A stretch of 64,000 nt of DNA, from assembly GCA_031398055.1 (NCBI GenBank), contig JANNMS010000263.1, positions 11,430 to 75,429 on the forward strand, written 5' to 3'. Numbering within the stretch: the stretch's first letter is position 1; each line of letters starts with the position of its first letter. The DNA is from M3007 sp031398055 (lineage in GTDB: Bacteria > Bacteroidota > Bacteroidia > Chitinophagales > Saprospiraceae). Shown here one piece after another: positions 43,207-51,300 of this stretch. The notes below the pieces were generated by a model. The model was not told the DNA's origin and made no database searches. It saw only the letters and a program-made list of their open reading frames with translations. A program made the position numbers and the translations under genes.

Positions 43207-43707
43207 GTGAGAGATGTGAGAGCGGGGAGAGTTGTGAGAATTTGTGAAACCTCACATATTTATAAATCAAATCAATATTATGACTCACGAAGAATTCAAT
43301 GAAGGATTTAGGAATAGGACAAAAGCTTTTGCCGTTCGTGTTTTAAAACTTTCAGAAAGATTGCCCCAAAATCCCGGAACAAGGGTCGTTGTTTTTCAAA
43401 TTTGCAAATCAGCAACTTCCACAGGGGCCAATTTTCGCGCATTTTGTCGGGGGAGTTCGCAAAATGAAAAATTTGCCAAAATTTGTATCGTCGTTGAGGA
43501 AATTGACGAGACTGTTTATTGGCTTGAAATCATTGAAGACGCCAAATATGACGAATCACCAGAACTTGCGGCATTGCTTCAAGAAGGCATCGAAATTCTA
43601 AAAGTTTGTGCTAAAATTAAAACAAATATCCACCCATGATACATTCCGAACGCCCGGCAAACGCAGTTTTCTCACCGTTCTCACAACTCTCAAAACTCTC
43701 ACGTCTC
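43207..43707. repeat. Inverted-repeat arms flanking the four-helix-bundle gene
   Basis: Arm 43207-43240 (words GTGAGAGATGTGAGAG, GAGAGTTGTGAGAA) is matched in reverse complement by 43679-43707: 14 bases TTCTCACAACTCTC are perfect, 4 differ, then CTCTCAC is perfect again. The gene 43280-43639 lies exactly between the arms. The right arm is inside the next coding region. Confidence 0.7.
43280..43639 (+). CDS. Four-helix-bundle protein (23S rRNA IVS/S23-like family)
   Basis: 119 aa from the ATG at 43280. MTHEEFNEGFRNRTKAFAVRVLKLSERLP, then VVVFQICKSATSTGANFRAFCRGSSQNEKFAKICIVVEEIDETVYWLEII and a C-terminal LLQEGIEILKV helix are the hallmarks of the family first seen as the ORF of intervening sequences in 23S rRNA genes, related to Avd of diversity-generating retroelements. 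Biochemical role unknown; the fold is a basic helical bundle that may bind nucleic acid. It is enclosed by inverted-repeat arms, as IVS ORFs are, and ends in an ATGA overlap with the next gene. Confidence 0.85.
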   Translation: MTHEEFNEGFRNRTKAFAVRVLKLSERLPQNPGTRVVVFQICKSATSTGANFRAFCRGSSQNEKFAKICIVVEEIDETVYWLEIIEDAKYDESPELAALLQEGIEILKVCAKIKTNIHP

Positions 43708-44712
43708 CGTTTCCCAGCCGAATGGGAAAATCAATCTGCCGTCCAACTCACTTTTCCGCACGCCGGAACCGATTGGGCAGATGTTTTGGAAGAAGTCATG
43801 CCGTGTTTTGTGAAAATCGCCGAAATCATCAGCCGTTTTCAAAAAGTGCTGGTCGTTTGCCAAGACATTTCCGAGACAAAAAATTTGTTGAAAAACGCAA
43901 ACCCAGAAAATTTGCTGTTCGCAAAAGTGCCGTCGAACGATACTTGGGCACGTGACCATGCTGGAATTACTGTTTTTGAAAATGAAAAACCGGTCGTTTT
44001 GGACTTCATTTTCAATGGCTGGGGTTTAAAATTCCCTGCCGACAAAGACAATTTGATAACTGGAAAACTTTTCAAAAAGAAGATTTTTAAAGCAAAACTC
44101 CGGCACGGCGGTTTGGTTTTGGAGGGCGGCGCACTCGAATCCGATGGTTTGGGAACGCTTTTGACGACCTCGGAATGTTTGCTTTCGCCAAACCGGAACC
44201 CCCATTTTTCAAAAAAACAAATTGAAAATCGGTTGAAAAAATTGTTCGGCCTCGACCGCATTCTCTGGCTGAACCACGGCTACCTCGCGGGCGACGACAC
44301 GGACTCGCACATTGACACGCTGGCGCGTTTTTGCGATGTTGAAACGATTGCTTTTGTTCGCTGCGACGACCCGACTGACAAACATTTTTCGGCACTTCAA
44401 AAAATGGAAATGGAGTTGAAAACCTTTCGGCAAGCCAACGGCGAACCGTACAAATTGGTAGCCCTGCCGATGACTGACGCAATCTATGATTCTGATAATC
44501 AACGACTTCCGGCGACCTACGCCAATTTTTTAATTATCAACGGCGGAGTTTTGGTTCCAATTTATGGCGTGCCGCAGGACGGCGAGGCGTTGAAAATTTT
44601 TGAAAAAATATTTGCCGACCGGCAGATTATCGGCATCAATTGCCGCTCGCTGATTTTGCAGCACGGGTCGTTGCATTGTGTTACGATGCAGTTTCCGGCG
44701 GGAGTGATTTGA
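43636..44712 (+). CDS. Agmatine deiminase / peptidylarginine deiminase-like enzyme
   Basis: A 358-aa guanidine-modifying enzyme. From about residue 25 it follows the family (RFPAEWENQSAVQLTFPHAGTDW). Catalytic pieces: NDTWARDHAG, GGLVLEGGALESDG, LAGDDTDSHIDTLARF with the His, and the nucleophile Cys in LQHGSLHCVTMQ. Usual product is N-carbamoylputrescine from agmatine. The first about 24 residues are unusual: FSPFSQLSKLSRL is encoded by the right arm of the inverted repeat, so the native start seems to have been overwritten and translation now begins at the ATG overlapping the four-helix-bundle stop. Arginine decarboxylase is not adjacent. Confidence 0.85.
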   Translation: MIHSERPANAVFSPFSQLSKLSRLRFPAEWENQSAVQLTFPHAGTDWADVLEEVMPCFVKIAEIISRFQKVLVVCQDISETKNLLKNANPENLLFAKVPSNDTWARDHAGITVFENEKPVVLDFIFNGWGLKFPADKDNLITGKLFKKKIFKAKLRHGGLVLEGGALESDGLGTLLTTSECLLSPNRNPHFSKKQIENRLKKLFGLDRILWLNHGYLAGDDTDSHIDTLARFCDVETIAFVRCDDPTDKHFSALQKMEMELKTFRQANGEPYKLVALPMTDAIYDSDNQRLPATYANFLIINGGVLVPIYGVPQDGEALKIFEKIFADRQIIGINCRSLILQHGSLHCVTMQFPAGVI

Positions 44713-44738
44713 AGTCGAAATAAATTTCGACCTCCAAT

Positions 44739-44778
44739 AAAAATGCCCCGACTCGGAAATCCGATCCGGGGCATTTTT
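44739..44778. terminator. Bidirectional terminator
   Basis: AAAAATGCCCC and GGGGCATTTTT arms with an inner partial stem (CGGA/TCCG) between the deiminase and the Lrp gene, which converge. T runs on both sides. Confidence 0.85.
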
Positions 44779-44796
44779 TTACCAAAACCTCCAAAA

Positions 44797-45273
44797 TTAT
44801 TCGCTGTAATCAAACGGAAGAATTTTGCTGTCTTTCACCGTGGAAAGGGTCATCAAAGTTTTCAAACGTTCGATTTCTTCGATTTGGCTCAAAGTTTTGA
44901 ACAACAACTGCTCGTAACTTGGAATGTCTTTGCAGACAATTTTGATCAGAAAATCGGCCTCGCCGGTGATGATATAGCACTCGGCGATTTCATCGATTTT
45001 CATGATTTTGTCCAAAAAGTTGTTGAGCGCGTTTTCTTTTTTCCAAGCCAAAGAGACGAGGACAAAAGTTTTCACATTCAAACCCATCGTGTTTGGGTTC
45101 ACGTTGGCGTGATAACTTTGGATGATGTCGCTTTGCTCCAATTTTTTCACCCGTTCGAGGGTTGGTGCTGGCGACAGACCAATCTTTTTGGAAAGGTCGA
45201 GGTTGGTGATTTTGGAATTCTCTTGAAGAATCTTCAAGATTTTCAGGTCGATTTTATCTAATTTTTCAGACAT
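44797..45273 (-). CDS. Lrp/AsnC family transcriptional regulator
   Basis: 158 aa from Met at 45273 (MSEKLDKIDLKIL is the usual family start). An N-terminal winged HTH (ILQENSKITNLDLSKKIGLSPAPTLERVKKLEQSDII, about 10-48) precedes the RAM ligand domain (FVLVSLAWKK; AECYIITGEADFLIKIVCKDI). Such regulators sense amino acids. It lies directly downstream of glutamate dehydrogenase on the same strand but is separated by a terminator, so co-regulation rather than co-transcription is suggested. Confidence 0.92.
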   Translation of the reverse strand: MSEKLDKIDLKILKILQENSKITNLDLSKKIGLSPAPTLERVKKLEQSDIIQSYHANVNPNTMGLNVKTFVLVSLAWKKENALNNFLDKIMKIDEIAECYIITGEADFLIKIVCKDIPSYEQLLFKTLSQIEEIERLKTLMTLSTVKDSKILPFDYSE

Positions 45274-45499
45274 GGTGGAAAGGTGTTGAAATTTTATTCT
45301 GTGTGAAATAATTTCCTCAAAGGTATGGCGGCCAAAAATATCTTGCAAGTGTTTTCAAAAAAAACCTTTGTAAATTTTGCGAACACTTCATTTTAGTCCA
45401 AAACCCCAAATTATCAAAACAGCGAAGTGCTAATTTTTAACTTTTCACCAATATAAATTTGTCCGTTCCCAACCATTTTTTTTAATATGAAATAAAAAA

Positions 45500-45554
45500 G
45501 CCGGTTTGAACGGCAATGCTGGTCGAAACCAAAACTTTTGCCAATCAAACCGGC
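45500..45554 (-). terminator. Terminator of the glutamate dehydrogenase transcript
   Basis: GCCGGTTTGAnnGGCAA arms (45500-45516 and 45538-45554, two mismatches) followed on minus by a T-rich tract beginning TTTTTTATTTC. It is placed 56 bp after the gdh stop. Confidence 0.7.
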
Positions 45555-45609
45555 CAATTCACTACTTTTCACCGTAGATAATACGGAAGGAGCAGTTTTG
45601 AAAATATTT

Positions 45610-47025
45610 TTACGGAAAAATCCCCATCGAAATGTAGTCGCTCGCCACTTTTTTCAACGAGCAAACCAATGCCGCTGTCCGCAAATCCGGGATGTTCGGA
45701 TCCATTTTGGCCGTTTCCCGAATTTGGTTGTAGGCCGTAATCATTGTGTCGGCCAAACCAGAATTGACCAATTCGATTTCTGTACCGCCACGGGTCAAAA
45801 ACTCACGTTCCCGCGCTGAAACTTTTTGGTTGGTCATGCTTTCAACTTTGGAAAGCAAATTTTCAAAAGCATCGTGTTGAAAACGGTTTTCGAGACGCCC
45901 AAAACGGTGGTGGCTCAAATTTTTCAACCATTCAAAATACGAAACCGTCACGCCGCCAGCATTGATGTAAAAGTCGGGCAAAATGACGATGCCTTTTTTC
46001 TGCAAAATCGGGTCGGCTGCGCCAGTAATCGGGCCGTTTGCGGCTTCTGCGATGATTTTTGCTTTGATACGTGGTGCATTTTCTTCGGTAATCACGTTTT
46101 CCAAAGCCGCGGGTACCAAAATATCGCACTCCAATTCGAGCGCGGAATTCCTGTTGGGCAAAGTTGTCGTCCCCGGAAAACCCAAAATCGAACCTGTTTC
46201 TTTCCGAAAAGCCAACAGTTTTTCAATGTTGATGCCTTTTTCAGAATGAATCGAACCTTCAAATTCCGCCACACCGATGACTTTTACATCGCCTTCCGTT
46301 TGAGAAATCATGGAAGCGTACGAACCCACATTTCCCAAACCTTGCACAACCATTGTTTTGCCGCCGATGCCTTTTTTCAAACCGATTTTTTTCATGTCTT
46401 CCGCGTGGCTCATGCACTCGCGGAGGCCGTAAAAAACGCCGCGTCCGGTGGCTTCGGTACGGCCTCGGATGCCGTTTTGGGTCACGGGTTTGCCGGTCAC
46501 GCAAGCGATGCCGTCAATTTCACCATGTTTAAAAGCCAAATACGTGTCCAAAATCCAGGACATTTCGCGCGGGCCAGTGCCATAATCAGGCGCGGGCACG
46601 TCAATTCCAGGGCCGATAAAATTCTTTTTAATCAATTCGGTGGTGTACCGCCGCGTGATTTTTTGCAATTCATCCACCGAATACTTTTTCGGGTTGATTT
46701 TGATGCCGCCTTTTGCCCCGCCGAACGGCACGTCCACGAGCGCGCATTTGTAAGTCATCAGCGCGGCGAGTGCCATCACTTCGTCTTGATCAACCGATTC
46801 GGCAAAACGAATCCCGCCTTTTGTCGGCATCCGATGGTGCGAATGTTGCACGCGGTAGGCCTCGATAACTTCGTATCCGTCGCCGATTTTCACCGGAAAA
46901 CGCATTTGCAAAACGAGGTTGCAGGCTTTGATTTGTTCAACTAGACCCTTTGGAATGTCTGTGAACGATGCAGCTTTGTCAACGAACTGCTCAACGGTTG
47001 CGAAAAAACTGGTTGTTCCGCTCAT
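45610..47025 (-). CDS. Glu/Leu/Phe/Val dehydrogenase (glutamate dehydrogenase type)
   Basis: A 471-aa NAD(P)-dependent amino acid dehydrogenase. YRVQHSHHRMPTKGGIRFAESVDQDEVMALAALMTYKCALVDVPFGGAKGGI holds the glutamate site (substrate Lys and the catalytic Lys in PFGGAKGG), PAPDYGTGPREMSWI follows, and the Rossmann motif is VVQGLGNVGSYAS. Interconverts glutamate and 2-oxoglutarate plus ammonia; the length and PFGGAKGG form suit the catabolic GDH group. Overlaps the CcmD-like gene by 4 bp. Confidence 0.92.
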   Translation of the reverse strand: MSGTTSFFATVEQFVDKAASFTDIPKGLVEQIKACNLVLQMRFPVKIGDGYEVIEAYRVQHSHHRMPTKGGIRFAESVDQDEVMALAALMTYKCALVDVPFGGAKGGIKINPKKYSVDELQKITRRYTTELIKKNFIGPGIDVPAPDYGTGPREMSWILDTYLAFKHGEIDGIACVTGKPVTQNGIRGRTEATGRGVFYGLRECMSHAEDMKKIGLKKGIGGKTMVVQGLGNVGSYASMISQTEGDVKVIGVAEFEGSIHSEKGINIEKLLAFRKETGSILGFPGTTTLPNRNSALELECDILVPAALENVITEENAPRIKAKIIAEAANGPITGAADPILQKKGIVILPDFYINAGGVTVSYFEWLKNLSHHRFGRLENRFQHDAFENLLSKVESMTNQKVSAREREFLTRGGTEIELVNSGLADTMITAYNQIRETAKMDPNIPDLRTAALVCSLKKVASDYISMGIFP

Positions 47026-47246
47026 TTGTCGTTGTGAATTTGGTGCTCAATGTTGGTTAGCTTCCGCTCGAGCCTGAACAACCAGACAACAATTCCGAAG
47101 AAAATCACCAGAATAACTCCCGTCACCACGCCAATTTTTCCGGTTTCGCGCATAAAATCGCGGTTGCCCTGTGCCCAAGCGGCGGGCAAATGTAAACAGC
47201 CAAACAAAATGATTGGTAAAATTTTTTTGAAAATGTAAAATTTCAT
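47022..47246 (-). CDS. CcmD-family small membrane protein
   Basis: A 74-aa protein with a signal-like N-terminus (IILFGCLHLPAAWAQ) and one membrane helix (IGVVTGVILVIFFGIVVWLFRLERKL) ending in a positively charged ERKLTNIE tail, the layout annotated as CcmD family in Bacteroidota. CcmD in other bacteria tethers heme handling by CcmABC; none of those genes is here, so the role is uncertain. Coupled to gdh by an ATGA overlap. Confidence 0.65.
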   Translation of the reverse strand: MKFYIFKKILPIILFGCLHLPAAWAQGNRDFMRETGKIGVVTGVILVIFFGIVVWLFRLERKLTNIEHQIHNDK

Positions 47247-47274
47247 GTGTCGAGTATAAGCCTTTTTTTAAAAT

Positions 47275-48057
47275 TTATTTTCTAATCGTATAAATCAGTC
47301 CGCCGGAGATGTAAAATTTCGAGCCGATAATTTCCGGAATTGTCGAAAATCCCATCTGCCCCTGAAATTTCATTTTCCGCCAGCCCATCCGAACCGTGAC
47401 CGCTGGTTCGAAAACCACAAATTGGTTTTTTTCTTCCAACAAATACCGATAGATTTTTTTTGCTTCTGGGTCATTTCCAGTAAAAGTCCCGGACAAATAA
47501 TCCAAATATGAAATCCGTGTCGAAATCCCCAATTCAATCGCCGAATTCAAATACCCGACGGAAGGTTGCAAAAACAACCGCGTAAAACTAACTTTCGAAT
47601 CTCCGCGAATTGGCACGCCCGGCGTCGGTGGCGGAAAAAAAATGCTTGATCCATCGTCGCCGTCCACATATTTATTGAAATAACCGCCCCAGCCCGCGCC
47701 GCCATAAATTTCAAAAACCGCCCCATCCGGTTTGCCCGCCTCTGCATATTCGTTGGGTCGGAACCAAAAACGGCCAGCCCCGATTTCCATCATCCCACCT
47801 TTTAATTTCGACTCGTTTTGACCGGACAAAGTCCACGAGCCGTTCGCGATGACACCATATTTATGGTGTACCGCTTTTGCAAATTGAAAATCGCCGGACT
47901 GGAAAAAATTCGGGCTCGCCAATCCGCCCGAAATCCGTTGGTCGCCTTTTTTCGTCAACATTGGCTGGTTGTGCGTGTTCGGGATATATTGATGGTGCAA
48001 ACAGGAGGTAAAAAAAAGGCAAATGGCCAAAAAAAGAAGCGTGGCTAAGTTTTTCAT
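47275..48057 (-). CDS. Outer-surface lipoprotein, unknown, beta-rich
   Basis: 260 aa from the ATG at 48057, giving a lipoprotein signal MKNLATLLFLAICLFFTSC. The mature part alternates strands with GGxxSPNFFQSG, MMEIGAGRFWFR, YGGAGWGGYFNKY and a final FYISGGLIYTIRK strand, resembling a small outer-membrane beta-barrel. No family known to me. The longer frame upstream (to 48180) lacks sense for an exported protein. Upstream of ccmD and gdh on minus, 28 bp away. Confidence 0.6.
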   Translation of the reverse strand: MKNLATLLFLAICLFFTSCLHHQYIPNTHNQPMLTKKGDQRISGGLASPNFFQSGDFQFAKAVHHKYGVIANGSWTLSGQNESKLKGGMMEIGAGRFWFRPNEYAEAGKPDGAVFEIYGGAGWGGYFNKYVDGDDGSSIFFPPPTPGVPIRGDSKVSFTRLFLQPSVGYLNSAIELGISTRISYLDYLSGTFTGNDPEAKKIYRYLLEEKNQFVVFEPAVTVRMGWRKMKFQGQMGFSTIPEIIGSKFYISGGLIYTIRK

Positions 48058-48189
48058 ACGCAAGAATTTTTTTCGTGAAAGATGTTTTTTTCGTGAAATA
48101 GGTTTGCCGTCGGGCAAATTTGCTGCACGATTTTCGAAGTCTGGTTTTGAAAATGTTAAAACTGAAATTTTATTTTTCAATGCGTTTCG

Positions 48190-48197
48190 TAACTTTG
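48190..48197 (+). promoter_or_regulatory. Promoter -7 element upstream of the A2M gene
   Basis: TAACTTTG, exact TAnnTTTG match, 152 bp before the start codon, leaving a long leader that contains the inverted repeat at 48254-48318. Confidence 0.45.
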
Positions 48198-48253
48198 ATT
48201 TTAGAAAATTTGCGCGAAAATTTTGTGCAATTTTCCACCTTCACCCCATCTAG

Positions 48254-48318
48254 TTATTGGGAAATTGGGAAATTAGTTATTTGTCTGCCCAATAACCAAT
48301 TCCCCAATTTCCTAATAA
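48254..48318. repeat. 28-bp-arm inverted repeat in the A2M leader
   Basis: 48254-48281 pairs with 48291-48318 at 25 of 28, 9-nt loop. Words TTATTGGGAAATTGGGAAAT and TAGTTATT. Positioned 31 bp before the start codon. Confidence 0.8.
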
Positions 48319-48349
48319 CCAATTTCTAATCACCAAAATCAAATTCACT

Positions 48350-51300
48350 TTGAACTCAAAAATCATCATCCGCGCGAGCCTCTTTTTATGCCTCGCAACC
48401 ATCCTCACCTTTTGCAAATCAACCAAAACTAAACCAACCACCATGCTTTCTGGCGATTACCAAACCGATTGGGCGCGTGTCGACACCCTCGAAATACAGG
48501 GCTTGCCGCAGTCCGCGCTCGAAATTGTTGAAAAAATTTACACCGCCGCAAAACGCGACGGCAAACCCGAACAAGTCCTCAAAACCTTGATTTTCAAATC
48601 AAAATACATTTCCCAGCGCGAGGAAGACGGTTTTGAAAAGGCAATTTCGATGCTCGAAAATGAACTTTCCGGCCTGCCGATGGCCGAAAACGCCATTTTA
48701 CATTCGATGCTCGGCGAACTTTATGGCCAATATTTACAGCAACGCGGCTGGCAAATCCGCCAACGCACGCCTCTCGCCTCAGGCGAGACCGGCGATATTT
48801 TAACTTGGACGGCCGCCGACATCGAAAATCAAGCGTTTCAACATTATCTAAAATCGGTTGAAAATGAAAATGCGCTGCTCGCCGTGCCCATTTCAAATTA
48901 CAAAGAAATCACGCTGCCCGGCCTCGGCGACACTTTGACCGCGCCGCTCCGCCCCACCCTTTTCGATTTTTTGGCGCACCGAGCGCTTGATTTTGCCGGA
49001 AACCCGGCCAATTATTTGACCGAACCGGAGTACAAATTTGAACTTTCGCAGCCCGTCGCGTTCGCCCCGGCGGCGGAATTTGTCGCCGCAAAATTTGAAA
49101 CCGAGGATAAAACTTCCCGCAAATTTTTGGCCGTCCAACTTTTCCAACGCGTCCTGAAAACGCATTTAAATGATGCCGACATTTCAAATTTGGTCGTCGC
49201 GGATTTGCAGCGTTTGAAATTTTCATATCAAAATTCGACGCTCGAAAACAAGCAGGAACTGTTCAAAAATGCCCTCGAAAACCTGCGAAAAAAAGCCGCC
49301 GCCCACCCGTCCGATGGCGGAGTCAACCCGGACAAAAATAAATTTTCGCAAGTGCACGACCTCGAACGTGGTGCCGGGCACCCGTCCGAGGCCGAGGTCG
49401 TCTTCGAATTGGCCTCGCTCCTTGTCCAAACTGCCGAACCCGACGACCCGAAAAAACAACTGCCCGCCGCTGCAAAAATTTGCCGTGAGGCGATTGCAAA
49501 ATACCCCAAATCGTTCGGGGCAAAACAGTGCGAAACCTTGCTTTTGCAAATCACCCGCCCCGATTTGAGCATTCAAATTGAGAATAATTTGCTACCCGAA
49601 CAGCCCGGTTTGACGAACGTGAATTTTAAAAATTTGAAAAAAATCTGGGCAAAAGTGGTCGCTTTTGACCTGCGCGATGCCAACCCAGAAAATCGGTACG
49701 AGCCTGATTTTCAGAAAAAATTGATTCAAAAACTCAACGAGCAACCAGCCGCCGGGCTGCGCGAGTGGAATTTTCAAACCGAAGAAGATTTCCGCTCGCA
49801 CCGCACCGAAATCAGTTTTGGTGGCATGCCGCTCGGAAATTACGTTTTGTTAGTCTCTGAAAATCAACAGTTTAACCCTGAAAATGGGCGTGTTTGCTTG
49901 GCGGATTTTACCGTGACGAATATCTCCGTTTTGAAATTTCAAAATCAAGGAACTGAAAATTTCATCGCCGCGCACCGCAAAACCGGCCAACCGATGCCGG
50001 GCGTTCACCTCGAATTTTTCAAAAATAATTGGGGCAGCGGCCGCCTGAATTTTGACAAAATCGGCGAAGCAAACACCGACCAAAACGGCCTGGCGAAGTT
50101 CGATTTTCCAAAAAACGAATATTATCAAATTGAAATCCGTGCGAGTTTCGACCGCGACACGGCTTGGGTTGGCAGCAGCACGACGGGCTATTCCGAGGAC
50201 AATTCGCCGGGTCGCCGCGAGGTCAAAATTTTCACCGACCGCGCGATTTACCGCCCCGGCCAGCTCGTGTATTTCAAAGGTATCGCGCTGAGTTTTGACA
50301 AAAAAAATGTGCCGAGCATCGTCAAAAATGAAAAACTGGACTTCATTTTTAAAGATGCAAATTATCAGGAAAAAGGACGCATCACGTTGACAACCAACGA
50401 GTTCGGGACTTGCAACGGCGTTTTCACCGCGCCGTCGGGCGGGCTGACCGGCCAAATGCAAATCGAAGTGGAGAACTTGGGAAGTACTTCATTTTCCGTC
50501 GAAGAATACAAACGGCCCAAATTCGAGGTCGTTTTTGAACAGCCAAAAGAGTCGTTCAAACTTGGCCAAAAAGTGAAAATCAGCGGCACGGCCAAAAATT
50601 TTGCAGGCTCTTCGGTCGGCGACGCGGCGGTCAAATTTGTGGTCAATCGCGAGGCACATTTCCCATTTTGGGGCTGGGGCGGCTGGGGTTTCAAAAGTTT
50701 TTTCCCGCGGACGAACAACCGCCAAATTGCCAGCGGAACGATAAAAACCGACGCGGACGGACGTTTTGAAATCGAATTTTTGGCCGAACCGGACGTGGCA
50801 ATTGACAAAAAATTGAAGCCAAATTTTGGTTTTTCGGTCACGGCGGACGTGACGGATTCGAACGGCGAGACTCAAACTGGCTCGAAAACCATCGAAATTG
50901 GCTACGTTTCGTTGCTCGTTGATTTGAAATTGCCGGACGAAATCGAACTCGATAGCCTGCGGAACGTGCCTTTGAAAATTACCAATTTGGCGGGCGAGCC
51001 GCAAAAAGTCTCCGGGCAAATTTTGCTGACGCGGCTCGTCGAACCGGGCAAAATTTTTCAAAAAAGATACTGGGACGAACCTGAAATTTGGACAATTCCG
51101 GAGGCAGATTTTCGCCGGGACTTCCCAAATTTTGCATTTAAAAATGAAGAAAACCCGGAAAAATGGGGAAGACAAGATTTTGTAAATTCAATAAATTTCG
51201 AAACCAAAAATTCAGGTTCGGAGAAATCCGAAATTGATTTGAACCTCGGAAAAACGCAGCCCGGCTGGTACGAAATGAAGTTGAAAACCCGCGACCCGTT

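Noticed and set aside
45826..46944. 372-codon open frame on plus opposite glutamate dehydrogenase
   Set aside because: Shadow frame; the minus strand shows all GDH motifs.
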